From: Chitinophaga sp. MM2321
GTDB lineage: Bacteria > Bacteroidota > Bacteroidia > Chitinophagales > Chitinophagaceae
NCBI RefSeq assembly: GCF_964033635.1
Contig: NZ_OZ035533.1
Coordinates: 4,340,001 to 4,404,000, forward strand
Direction: 5' to 3'
DNA: 64,000 bases
This document shows, piece by piece, positions 33,985-41,734 of the stretch. Both the position numbers and the translations under genes were made by a program. Under the pieces are notes generated by a model, which did no database searches, was not told the DNA's origin, and saw only the letters and a list, made by a program, of their open reading frames with translations. Position 1 is the first letter of the stretch; every line of letters begins with the position of its first letter.

Positions 33985-35973
33985 CGCATGATTTACTACA
34001 TTTTCTACCGTAAAGCCATATCGCTTAAAGAGTTCTTTGGCGGGTGCGCTGACACCAAATATAGAAATACCGATAACGGCGCCGCGCTCTCCTACCCATT
34101 CATCCCAACCCTGAGGGGAAGCGGCTTCTACGGCCAGCCGCGCTTTAACAGCCGGTGGTAGTACTTCATAGCGGTATTCTTTCGGCTGTTCCCGGAATAA
34201 CTCCCAGCTGGGCATGCTCACCACCCGGGCATCGATACCTGCTTCCAGGAGATGTTGCTGTGCTTCCAGGATCAGCTGCACTTCCGAGCCGGTAGCCATC
34301 AGGAGGATGTCTGCCCGGTCGCCCTTTTCCTTTGATAAAATATAGGCGCCTTTTGAAACATTGTCGGCAGACGCTACTTTATCCCGATCAAAAATGGGGA
34401 GTTTTTGCCGGGTAAGTACCAACATAGTGGGGCCTGTTGTTCTCGTTATGGCCACGCGCCATGCATAAGACGCCTCATTCGCATCAGCCGGACGGATAAC
34501 GCAGAGGTGTGGCATCGCCCGGAGAGAGGCCAGTTGCTCAATGGGTTGGTGCGTAGTGCCATCTTCTCCCAAACCTATGCTGTCGTGCGTCATCACATAG
34601 ATAACCGGTAGCTCCATGATACAGGCCAGCCGGATAGCGGGACGGGCATAGTCCGTAAAGATGAAAAAGGTAGCGGCAAAAGGCCGTACGCCGCCGTGTA
34701 ACTGCAACCCCGAGCTGGCAGCACACATCACGTGCTCTCGGATACCCCAGGCGATGTTGCGGTTGGCATATTTATCTTTCTCTATATAACCGGAAGATTT
34801 GATCATCGTCAGGGTAGAAGGCTCCAGGTCGCCACTGCCGCCTATCAGCCAGGGTAGCTTATCGGCGATGGCATTGATAAAGTCTTTCGAGATTTCTCTC
34901 GTGGCTTTGGGGCCATCCTTCGGCTGGTATACCGGCACGGCCTTGTCCCAGTCCGGTGGTAGCTGTTGCGCCAGGTATTGATCCAGTTGCGACGCCAGGT
35001 CGGGATAATTTTTTTTGTACTCCGCCATCAGGGTCAGCCACTCCTGCTCCCATTGTTGCCCTCTTTCCACGGCCTTGTGCATATGTGCCTCTACATCTGC
35101 CGGTACCAGGAACTTTTCATCCGGAGGCCAGCCATAAAATTCTTTTGTGAGCCGGATCTCTTCTTCTCCCAATGGCGACCCATGTGCTTCAGGTGTGTCC
35201 TGCTTATGCGGGGAGCCATAACCTATATGCGTGCGCAGGATGATCATCGAAGGCTGGTCGGTGACCGTCCTGGCCCTTTCAAATGCCACGGAGATAGCCG
35301 CCAGGTTATTGCCTTCATCACCCAGATCCTGTACATGCCAGTGATAGGATTCAAACCGTTTGGCTACATCATCAGAATAAGACAGGGATGTGTTTCCTTC
35401 TATCGTAATGTGGTTGTTATCATACAAACAAATCAGCTTTCCCAGTCCGAGATGTCCCGCCACAGAAGCCGCCTCATGAGAAGCCCCTTCCATCAGGTCG
35501 CCATCACTGCAAAAAACATACGTATAATGATCGATGATCTTTTCTTCTTTATTAAAACAGGCAGCAAGGTGCGCTTCCGCCATTGCCATGCCTACAGCCG
35601 TCATGATCCCTTGTCCGAGTGGCCCTGTAGTCGTTTCAATACCAGGTGTATGCCCATACTCAGGATGACCGGGCGTAGGACTTCCCCATTGCCGGAAATT
35701 CCGGAGATCGTCCAGCGAAAGATCATAGCCGGTGAGATGTAACATCGCATATTGTAACATGGAAGCATGTCCGTTTGACAATACAAAACGATCACGATTG
35801 AACCACTGCGGGTTTTGCGGATTGAAGCGCAGGTGATCCATCCACAACACATAAGCTGCCGGCGCCAAAGCCATGGGCGTACCCGGATGGCCTGAATTGG
35901 CTTGCTGCACAGCATCCATTGCCAGGCAGCGAATGGTATTGATACTCTTCTCTTCTATGGTCATTGCTTTCAT
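33958..35973 (-). CDS. tkt: transketolase
   Basis: This is a 671-residue thiamine-diphosphate enzyme of the pentose phosphate pathway, transferring two-carbon ketol units between sugar phosphates. The N-terminal domain has ANSGHPGTPMALAP, the TPP site GDGDLMEGASHEAASVAGHLGLGKL with DNN, and TLIRTHIGYGSP-like TTHIGYGSPHKQDT. The middle domain has NIAWGIREHVMCAASSGL, FIFTDYARPAIRLACI, and THDSIGLGEDGTTHQPIEQLASLRAMP. The C-terminal domain ends HATRIFRLKD. Length is standard. The start could be 35973 or the in-frame ATG at 35964 (MTIEEKS), which better matches the family. Its final codons and stop lie in a dispersed repeat (33938-33984). It converges with bioB and is separated from the upstream glycosidase-like gene by an AT-rich inverted repeat. 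Confidence 0.95.
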   Translation of the reverse strand: MKAMTIEEKSINTIRCLAMDAVQQANSGHPGTPMALAPAAYVLWMDHLRFNPQNPQWFNRDRFVLSNGHASMLQYAMLHLTGYDLSLDDLRNFRQWGSPTPGHPEYGHTPGIETTTGPLGQGIMTAVGMAMAEAHLAACFNKEEKIIDHYTYVFCSDGDLMEGASHEAASVAGHLGLGKLICLYDNNHITIEGNTSLSYSDDVAKRFESYHWHVQDLGDEGNNLAAISVAFERARTVTDQPSMIILRTHIGYGSPHKQDTPEAHGSPLGEEEIRLTKEFYGWPPDEKFLVPADVEAHMHKAVERGQQWEQEWLTLMAEYKKNYPDLASQLDQYLAQQLPPDWDKAVPVYQPKDGPKATREISKDFINAIADKLPWLIGGSGDLEPSTLTMIKSSGYIEKDKYANRNIAWGIREHVMCAASSGLQLHGGVRPFAATFFIFTDYARPAIRLACIMELPVIYVMTHDSIGLGEDGTTHQPIEQLASLRAMPHLCVIRPADANEASYAWRVAITRTTGPTMLVLTRQKLPIFDRDKVASADNVSKGAYILSKEKGDRADILLMATGSEVQLILEAQQHLLEAGIDARVVSMPSWELFREQPKEYRYEVLPPAVKARLAVEAASPQGWDEWVGERGAVIGISIFGVSAPAKELFKRYGFTVENVVNHATRIFRLKD

Positions 35974-36018
35974 GAGCGGGAGGTTTATGACGGTCTTTCC
36001 ACAAATAGGGTACCACTT

Positions 36019-36123
36019 AAAATTTTTGATTTTGGAATTTTGGAATTTAGAGATTTGGCTTCAATGTCGGTCTCCGCTGCATTTGTAAATTCCAAAATCA
36101 AAAAATTCCAAAATCAAAAAATC
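36019..36123. repeat. AT-rich inverted repeat overlapping the 3' end of the glycosidase-like gene
   Basis: The left arm (36019-36049) and right arm (36086-36123) are complementary, with the TTTTGGAATT unit occurring once on the left and twice on the right. The CCAAAATCAAAAAAT core is shared with the repeat at 32756-32835. The right arm runs into the stop codon of the gene ending at 36122, and the left arm lies about 45 bases upstream of the transketolase start. Confidence 0.7.
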
Positions 36124-37306
36124 ATTCCGCATGTTCCAACCTGATCTCCTCAAAAAAAGGCGTCCTTCTTTGTTCCACACACTTTGCAGCATACAGGTAC
36201 AATGCAGCCGACCAGGTTTGCCAGTTCTGCCCCATAGGCTGACCATCCTTTGCACGGTGCCATTCATTGAAGCCATAATCCAGTTGCTGATCATTGACGG
36301 CTTTGATGGCGTGTGTGAGTGCGCGTAGCTTTTCTTCTGCCAACGCATATTTTTTTGCAGCTACTAACGCCGATATATATACGCCACAGATAAATGGCCA
36401 TATGCCACCGTTGTGGTAGTCGCCGGGATTGTTGAACTGTTTATATCTCGGGCGCCAGTCGGGATCTTCGGGCTTTATGAAAGGGAAGAAGTTGGGAGGA
36501 AGATCCGGGCCCAGTTCACCGCGTTCCTGCATGACAAGGCACTCGGCTTCTATCCATGCTATCATATCTGAAGCACGGGCGGGCGAAGCGATGCCGGAGA
36601 GAATAGCCAGGCTGTTGCCCAGCAGGTCAAATCTTTCGCTGCTGTAGATCTTATACGACCAACAGGCATAGTATGGTTTGTATTTCACAGTGAGTCCTTC
36701 ATGTACATGGCGGTGCATCACGTCGGCGCTGATGGTAAAAAGCCGCATAGCTTTCCGCAACCCGTTGGCTCTTTCCTGTTGCCCGCATAAACGCAGCGCA
36801 CTGTACACAAGCGCATTTACATACAAGCCGTAGCCAAGCACCCATTGCTCATCGCGCCAGTCGCTGGTGGGTAGCTGCGCCACCAGGAAACGATCAGACG
36901 GACTCTGATACACCAGCCAGGTTAACGCCCTGTCCACCGCTTCCTGAAGAAAAGCGGTTTCACCGGTTAGTCGCCTGTAAATACCTACGCCTATCAAAAA
37001 AAGCGGGGTGGTGTCGCTGGCGCCACGGTCTTCCTTATCGTGTACGAGGGAAGGAATATGCCCGTGCTCCGTCTGGTTTTTTGCCATGGCTTCCAGGATG
37101 TCCCCGATGCTGGTTGTCAGCACTTCATTATGGGATACTGCCAACCCGAAAATAGAAAAGGCCAGATCACGGGTGTAGGGTTCAGGATAACCCCAGCCTG
37201 CGGTACGGGGCAGCCCCTTGTAAGGCCCGCGGCGGTTATGTAACAATACAGCTATTGCCGCCTGGCTCGCAGCGGCTACTTCTTCCGAAACAACATATGC
37301 TTTCAT
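36122..37306 (-). CDS. six-hairpin (alpha/alpha-barrel) glycosidase-like protein, invertase/debranching-enzyme type
   Basis: This is a 394-residue cytosolic protein with no signal peptide. Motifs resemble (alpha/alpha)6 glycosidases of the glycogen-debranching and neutral-invertase (GH100/GH133-like) sort. These are GWGYPEPYTRDLAFSIFGLA (an acidic TRD at the position of the general acid region), SDTTPLFLIGVGIYRRLTG, YGLYVNALVYSALRLCG, GDYHNGGIWPFICGVYISALV and DYGFNEWHRAKDGQPMGQNWQTWSAALYLYA. It is probably an intracellular glycoside hydrolase on a short oligosaccharide or sugar conjugate; the exact family is uncertain. It shares a 4-base ATGA overlap with the GT4 gene upstream, which itself overlaps the PIG-L gene by 4 bases, so the three are translationally coupled. 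Its stop lies inside an AT-rich repeat. Confidence 0.75.
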   Translation of the reverse strand: MKAYVVSEEVAAASQAAIAVLLHNRRGPYKGLPRTAGWGYPEPYTRDLAFSIFGLAVSHNEVLTTSIGDILEAMAKNQTEHGHIPSLVHDKEDRGASDTTPLFLIGVGIYRRLTGETAFLQEAVDRALTWLVYQSPSDRFLVAQLPTSDWRDEQWVLGYGLYVNALVYSALRLCGQQERANGLRKAMRLFTISADVMHRHVHEGLTVKYKPYYACWSYKIYSSERFDLLGNSLAILSGIASPARASDMIAWIEAECLVMQERGELGPDLPPNFFPFIKPEDPDWRPRYKQFNNPGDYHNGGIWPFICGVYISALVAAKKYALAEEKLRALTHAIKAVNDQQLDYGFNEWHRAKDGQPMGQNWQTWSAALYLYAAKCVEQRRTPFFEEIRLEHAE

Positions 37307-38445
37307 ACAATCCCCAGTTTTTCGTGAACAATCTTCAAAAACCGTCGGGCAACCGTGCGGTAATCGAAATTTTCTACCACCCGTTTTCTGCCTGCGTGGC
37401 CCAGCTGATCACGCAGGGAAGAGTTGGTCATCAGCATCTCCAGGTGATGGGCGAGATCAGGAATGCTAGCCCGGTAACCCACTGTACGCGGGGTGTTAAA
37501 GATCACTGTGTGCCTGTTATCAAAACCGGCTTCCTCTCCCACGATCACTTCGCGCACCACTACATGTTCCGCTACATCCGCCAGCAAGGCGGTTTCCCCA
37601 TGCACAAGCGTATCCAGCATCCCCATCGCTTTCAGGCTGAGTACCGGCTTCTCACACGCGCCTGCTTCCACCTGCGGCATACCAAAACCTTCCAGCCGCG
37701 AAGGCGCGGCATAGATATCACAGGCGCTCACCAGGAAAGGCATAAAGTCGCGCGATACTTTGCAGGTGGTATATACTACCTGTTTGTCGATACCCAGCTC
37801 TACTGCCAGTTTCCAGTCGGCGAAGTTCTGCAACTCCGTTCTGGCCTGCGGCCATACCTTGCATACATATTTCCAGGGAGGTACTTTCCCATTGATGCGC
37901 GCCAGTGCCTGCATTATTTCCTGCGCTCCTTTTGATGCAGCATCGCCGCCTACGGTGAGGATCATCAATTCTTCCTCCCTGATACCCAGCGATTGCCGCA
38001 CAGCGGTAATTTTTGGGTCCTGTTTATCATAAGGCCGGAAAGCATCCGTGTCACATCCTACCGGCAGCACTTCAATATTACGCCCGTCAATACCATCTCT
38101 CTGGTACATTTCCTTTACCCATTGAGAAGTAACCAGGATCAGCGGTAGTGCATTAAGTACATCCTGGTAATTGGCGATATAACCATCTGCTACCAGCCAG
38201 GGCACCGCTGCAATGCCAAAACGCTGCGGATGCAATACCAGGTGAGGCAGATGCCCCCAATAACCAATACCTACTACTACATCCGGCTTAAACCACTGGT
38301 AATACCATTCTTTTTCCTGATCTGATTCTGCATGCGCGGCATGTGCATCTATTCCCAATGCCAGTAATCCTTTATACAACAGATCTCCTTGTGTGGAAAG
38401 ACCGCCGGGAGCCGGCGGATAATCATATAATATTAATGCTCTCAT
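37303..38445 (-). CDS. GT4-type glycosyltransferase (GT-B fold)
   Basis: The start was set at ATG 38445 (MRALILYDYPP), because this gives a 4-base ATGA overlap with the PIG-L stop; 8 more residues would be added from the ATG at 38469. The protein has about 380 residues with a GT-B fold. The N-terminal domain has ILYDYPPAPGGLSTQGDLLYKGLLALG, and the acceptor-side loop has VVGIGYWGHL. The C-terminal domain has EVLPVGCDTDAFRPY, ILTVGGDAASKGAQEIMQAL, and the donor-binding segment YAAPSRLEGFGMPQVEAGACEKPVLSL (E-x7-E type). It transfers a sugar from a nucleotide donor. The neighbouring deacetylase and glycosidase suggest a GlcNAc- or glucose-containing conjugate, but donor and acceptor are not identifiable. 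Cytosolic. Confidence 0.85.
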   Translation of the reverse strand: MRALILYDYPPAPGGLSTQGDLLYKGLLALGIDAHAAHAESDQEKEWYYQWFKPDVVVGIGYWGHLPHLVLHPQRFGIAAVPWLVADGYIANYQDVLNALPLILVTSQWVKEMYQRDGIDGRNIEVLPVGCDTDAFRPYDKQDPKITAVRQSLGIREEELMILTVGGDAASKGAQEIMQALARINGKVPPWKYVCKVWPQARTELQNFADWKLAVELGIDKQVVYTTCKVSRDFMPFLVSACDIYAAPSRLEGFGMPQVEAGACEKPVLSLKAMGMLDTLVHGETALLADVAEHVVVREVIVGEEAGFDNRHTVIFNTPRTVGYRASIPDLAHHLEMLMTNSSLRDQLGHAGRKRVVENFDYRTVARRFLKIVHEKLGIV

Positions 38446-39107
38446 AATACGCCTTTTTGGTGCAGCCATGCTTTAGCGTCCTTTGCCGTATAAAATTGCC
38501 AGAATGCCTCTGTAATCGGGGTGGTGCGGGCTTCCCAACTACTGCTATCAAATCCGTAAATGTTTGTAATGATGTTATATTTCTGCTGCCAGATATGTTC
38601 CGGCAGGGGGAGATAAATACCTGCATTTGTTGCTGCTATGGGAAGATGTTTTTTTTGTCCGTCGTGGTAAGCAAAGGTCCATAGCTCATCAGTGGTGATG
38701 CCGCCGCTGTACCATAAACTGATCACGGCTTCACTCACCTCTTCATGCCGGCGGTGCCGGGTATATTCACCGGAAGGGTTATGGGTAATGATCAGGTCTG
38801 CCGGTGTGTCGGGCAATAGTTGCAGTATGAGTGCGGCTACTTCCATGCCGGATAAGGGAAGTTGTTCGGGACCATCGTCCAGGTCAGCGATTACACCGGT
38901 GGCGCCGAGTGTACCGAGTGCATTGAAGAACCGCGGTGCGCGGTCGGGATCATTGGCGCGGCAAAGACTGATCACAAAACAGTGCCAGTCAGGATGACTG
39001 AGGATGGTTCCGCCGGCCCATAATGTTTCGTCATCAGGGTGCGCCACTATGATCACAACGGATTTGTTATGCTGTGGCGGTGTTACCGGGGAAGAAGGAT
39101 CTTGCAT
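38442..39107 (-). CDS. PIG-L family N-acetylglucosamine-conjugate deacetylase
   Basis: The start is at ATG 39107 (MQDPSSPVTPP); the frame extends to 39140. The protein has about 221 residues. The Zn-binding signature AHPDDE follows VVIIVAHPDDETLWAGGTIL, and the second ligand is in YTRHRRHEEVSEAVISLW (His-x3-His). LSLCRANDPDRAPRFFNALGTLGATG and IITHNPSGEY are standard for the family. PIG-L enzymes remove N-acetyl groups from GlcNAc attached to an acceptor (as in mycothiol, bacillithiol or glycolipid synthesis). The gene is coupled to the GT4 gene by an ATGA overlap and lies 82 bases after the phosphopantetheinyl transferase gene on the same strand. The pair could make and then deacetylate a GlcNAc conjugate. 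Confidence 0.87.
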   Translation of the reverse strand: MQDPSSPVTPPQHNKSVVIIVAHPDDETLWAGGTILSHPDWHCFVISLCRANDPDRAPRFFNALGTLGATGVIADLDDGPEQLPLSGMEVAALILQLLPDTPADLIITHNPSGEYTRHRRHEEVSEAVISLWYSGGITTDELWTFAYHDGQKKHLPIAATNAGIYLPLPEHIWQQKYNIITNIYGFDSSSWEARTTPITEAFWQFYTAKDAKAWLHQKGVL

Positions 39108-39188
39108 GATTAACAGGGAAATGAATACCCTGCTCCGCAAGCCCCAATAAATGTACCTGAATTACGAGGCATGCGCTGCCGTATGCTT

Positions 39189-39749
39189 TCAGAGAGGGAT
39201 GGTAATGCCCAGGTATCGTCCGTGATGGCTCACAGAAACGGGGCTTTCATACTGGTGTTGTGCATCCCACAAATAGGGTATACCGAGGTGACTCTTCAAT
39301 AACTGGTGATGCTGCTGGAGGATACCGGCGCGACGCAGTATCTCCGTATAATCGTTACCGTTATACGGTACAACCGCTGTCTTTATTTTTGTAAAAAGTG
39401 TTTCGGTGGCCACAGCGATGGTGTGTACACAGGCGCCGGTTATTTCGCTCCGGAAAGGGTATTGCCGGTTTTCATACTGCACGGTTCCCCTGATCATTTG
39501 CCCCTGCATCTCCAGTGAGGTGCATTCAAATTTTAATGGTGCATAAAATTTTGTCTTCGTAGCACGGTTCACAATTTTATATACTGCTTCCTTGCTGCTC
39601 CAGAGCAGCCACACAACAGTATCCGGCACTTCATCCGCCAGGATACGCGCCTGTTCGGCAGGGGTATACACTTTGTCGAGATACCCCTTACGCTGCCACC
39701 GGCTTTCTGTAGCAGCCAGTTGCAGATCTACTACATCATTCCCTATCAT
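39189..39749 (-). CDS. 4'-phosphopantetheinyl transferase superfamily protein
   Basis: This is a 186-residue protein. The two signature blocks are IGNDVVDL (residues 2-9, Mg-binding Asp) and WSSKEAVYKI (about residues 50-59, Trp-Ser-x-Lys-Glu-x3-Lys). The C-terminus has the SVSHHGRYLGITI block. It attaches the phosphopantetheine arm of CoA to the serine of an acyl carrier protein. It overlaps the ACP gene by 4 bases (ATGA), so its dedicated substrate is probably that ACP. It is the last gene of the type III PKS operon, downstream of which the PIG-L gene starts after 82 bases. Cytosolic. Confidence 0.9.
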   Translation of the reverse strand: MIGNDVVDLQLAATESRWQRKGYLDKVYTPAEQARILADEVPDTVVWLLWSSKEAVYKIVNRATKTKFYAPLKFECTSLEMQGQMIRGTVQYENRQYPFRSEITGACVHTIAVATETLFTKIKTAVVPYNGNDYTEILRRAGILQQHHQLLKSHLGIPYLWDAQHQYESPVSVSHHGRYLGITIPL

Positions 39750-40000
39750 GATGCCGCCAGTTTATTGGCTACTATATCCATGGCAGTTTGTACGTTGATC
39801 ATTTTTTCCATCGATTCATTATCGATCACAATATTGAATTTCTCTTCCACATCCAGCACTACATCTACGAGGTTGGCAGAGTTAATTTTCAGGTCTTTGA
39901 TGAAGTCGGTGGATTCACTGATATTTTCCAGTGCCTCCTGGTTTTTGGTATAAGGTCTCAGTGCTTCTTTGATCCCGGCTAATAATGCTACTTTATCCAT
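39746..40000 (-). CDS. acyl carrier protein
   Basis: This is an 84-residue acidic four-helix carrier. The phosphopantetheine site is Ser41 in LKINSANLVDVVLDVEEKF; the usual D-S-L of fatty acid ACP is replaced by N-S-A-N-L, while the helix II pattern LVDVVLxxEEKFNIVI is intact. This indicates a specialised carrier, distinct from housekeeping AcpP. It lies between the ketoacyl synthase gene (33 bases upstream) and the phosphopantetheinyl transferase (4-base overlap). I infer that it carries the acyl chain extended by the KAS, dehydratase and reductase in this operon before transfer to the type III PKS. Confidence 0.9.
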   Translation of the reverse strand: MDKVALLAGIKEALRPYTKNQEALENISESTDFIKDLKINSANLVDVVLDVEEKFNIVIDNESMEKMINVQTAMDIVANKLAAS

Positions 40001-40032
40001 GTGCTGTTATTTTTTTTTGTGAGACAGGTACC

Positions 40033-41304
40033 TTATTGAAATCGTTTTAAAATGATACAGGCGTTTACATCACCAAAGCCAAAGCTGGCTTTGGCAATTA
40101 TATTTACGTCTTTATACAGCAATTGCTGCGGAATCTTCTCCCGGTCAATGATCTCCAGTATTTCCGGGTGTAAGTCTTCACAATTGATATTGGGAAATAA
40201 AAAACCTTCCTGCAACTGCAACACCGCTGCTACCAGTTCAATACTGCCGGATGCGCTGAGGCAATGTCCCACCATACATTTCAGGGCATTCACATACGGA
40301 AAGTCCTTTCCCTGCCGGTTGAGTGCTATGCTCCAGTTGCGGATCTCCGTGGCATCCTTACCGGTAGCGGTGAGGTGGCCGTTGATCGCGTCAATATCGG
40401 CAGCATCGATGCCTGCTTCCTGTACGGCCTGCCGGATGCAACGCTGCACCGCCATGTTGTTGGGTGCCGTCATGCTGCCTTCGCTACGTTGTCCGCCGGA
40501 GTTGACGTGCCCGCCTAAAATTTCCGCATAGATCGTAGCGCCGCGCAACAAGGCGCTTTCCAATGATTCCACTAGCAGGGCGCCTGCACCTGCACCCGGC
40601 ACGAAGCCGGCGGCGGTGGCGCTCATGGGCCTGGAACCTGCGGCAGGTGTATCCTTGTTTTTAAAAGTACATACTTTCATGGCATCAAAGCCGCCCCAGA
40701 TATAAGGACCGCTGTCGCTGGTGCTGCCCGCCAATATTCTCGTGGCTTTGCCTGCTTTGATACGGTCATATGCCATCAGTACACTTTCTGCACCGGTGGT
40801 ACAGGCGGAAGAGTTGGTGGTTACCTGGTTACCCAGTCCCAGCTTACCGCCCAGCCATGCGCTGATGCCACTGGCCATGGTTTGCACCACTACGGTACTT
40901 CCCAGACGACGCACCTGTAATTCATCTACTTTATAAATGGCCTCCCGCAACTTGTCGATACCGGAGGAACCCGTACCGAAAATAGTGCCACTATCCCAAT
41001 CGGGGCCGCTTTCATCTCCGGGAGGCAACCCAGCATCCTGCCAGGCTTCCATGCCCGCCAGTACACCATATAAGATAGCACTGCTATTGAAACTCCGCAA
41101 CTCCAACGGATCAAAATATTGTTGTTTCAGGGATTCGGGGATTTCCGGCGTACCGGAGATCTGGCAGGAAAACTGTAACGCTTCCAGTTGCGGATCATTA
41201 CGGATGCCGGAGATCCCGCTCTTCACGGCATCCCTGAAAGCAGGCACCCCTGTGCCATTGGGCGCCACAACGCCCAATCCTGTTATGACTACCCGATTAT
41301 TCAT
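40033..41304 (-). CDS. beta-ketoacyl-ACP synthase, KAS I/II (FabF) type
   Basis: This is a 423-residue condensing enzyme. The Cys-His-His triad is intact: Cys168 in NSSACTTGAES, His310 in INGHLTATGKDATE, and His347 in CMVGHCLSASGSIELVA. The N-terminal VVITGLGVVAPNGTG and C-terminal NIIAKASFGFGDVNACIILKRF (Phe-Gly-Phe-Gly gate-like loop) fit FabF. Since the triad is complete, it is a true elongating synthase and not a chain-length factor. It extends acyl-ACP with malonyl-ACP. It overlaps the dehydratase gene by 8 bases upstream. In this operon it most likely builds the medium or long acyl chain used as starter by the type III PKS. Confidence 0.92.
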   Translation of the reverse strand: MNNRVVITGLGVVAPNGTGVPAFRDAVKSGISGIRNDPQLEALQFSCQISGTPEIPESLKQQYFDPLELRSFNSSAILYGVLAGMEAWQDAGLPPGDESGPDWDSGTIFGTGSSGIDKLREAIYKVDELQVRRLGSTVVVQTMASGISAWLGGKLGLGNQVTTNSSACTTGAESVLMAYDRIKAGKATRILAGSTSDSGPYIWGGFDAMKVCTFKNKDTPAAGSRPMSATAAGFVPGAGAGALLVESLESALLRGATIYAEILGGHVNSGGQRSEGSMTAPNNMAVQRCIRQAVQEAGIDAADIDAINGHLTATGKDATEIRNWSIALNRQGKDFPYVNALKCMVGHCLSASGSIELVAAVLQLQEGFLFPNINCEDLHPEILEIIDREKIPQQLLYKDVNIIAKASFGFGDVNACIILKRFQ

Positions 41305-41734
41305 GTGTTCTTGTTACAACCATACCGGCAATAGTACCACTGCAAACTTCCTGCCCCTGTTCATTATTCATGACCACACTGCACTTTAATTTCCCAAAGC
41401 GGAAATATATTTTTGTTCCTGTTACCGTTACTTTTTCTCCCGGAAAAACCGGTTGCATAAATTCTATATTGGTAGCTGTTAATGCAAAGGACAGTCCCCC
41501 GTTACCGGTTAAATAAATGCCCATGCATACCAGGCCTATCTGCGCCATCACTTCTGTGAGCAACACGCCCGGCGTTACCGCATAGTCCTTGAAATGACCT
41601 TTATAGCAGGCCATTTCGCGGTGAAAGGTAAAATGTCCTGTCACCTTTTCTGCATCGATATAATCCAATGCGTCTACAAACAGGAAAGGTGCTGCATAGG
41701 GCAGCTGTTGTAAGATCTCGTCTGTTGTCATCAC
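41297..41734 (-). CDS. FabZ-like 3-hydroxyacyl-ACP dehydratase (hotdog fold)
   Basis: This is a 145-residue single-hotdog protein. The catalytic His and Glu are in CYKGHFKDYAVTPGVLLTEVMAQIG, which follows the FabZ signature GHFPx(2)PxxPGVxxxEAxAQ with Lys-Asp-Tyr in place of Pro-x-x. PYAAPFLFVDALDYIDAEKVTG and MQPVFPGEKVTVTG complete the fold. It dehydrates 3-hydroxyacyl-ACP. It starts one base after the SDR stop and overlaps the KAS gene by 8 bases. Start may be either of two adjacent ATG codons (41734 or 41731). Confidence 0.88.
   Translation of the reverse strand: MMTTDEILQQLPYAAPFLFVDALDYIDAEKVTGHFTFHREMACYKGHFKDYAVTPGVLLTEVMAQIGLVCMGIYLTGNGGLSFALTATNIEFMQPVFPGEKVTVTGTKIYFRFGKLKCSVVMNNEQGQEVCSGTIAGMVVTRTHE

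Noticed and set aside
34966..35742. 258-codon open frame on the plus strand
   Set aside because: It is antisense to transketolase and its translation is Cys/Arg/His-rich with no recognisable domain.
36122..39107. Bacillithiol biosynthesis (BshA-like GT4 plus BshB-like PIG-L)
   Set aside because: The GT lacks recognisable BshA-specific features, no BshC is present, and the coupled third gene is a glycosidase-like protein. The general GT4/PIG-L logic is noted without naming the pathway.
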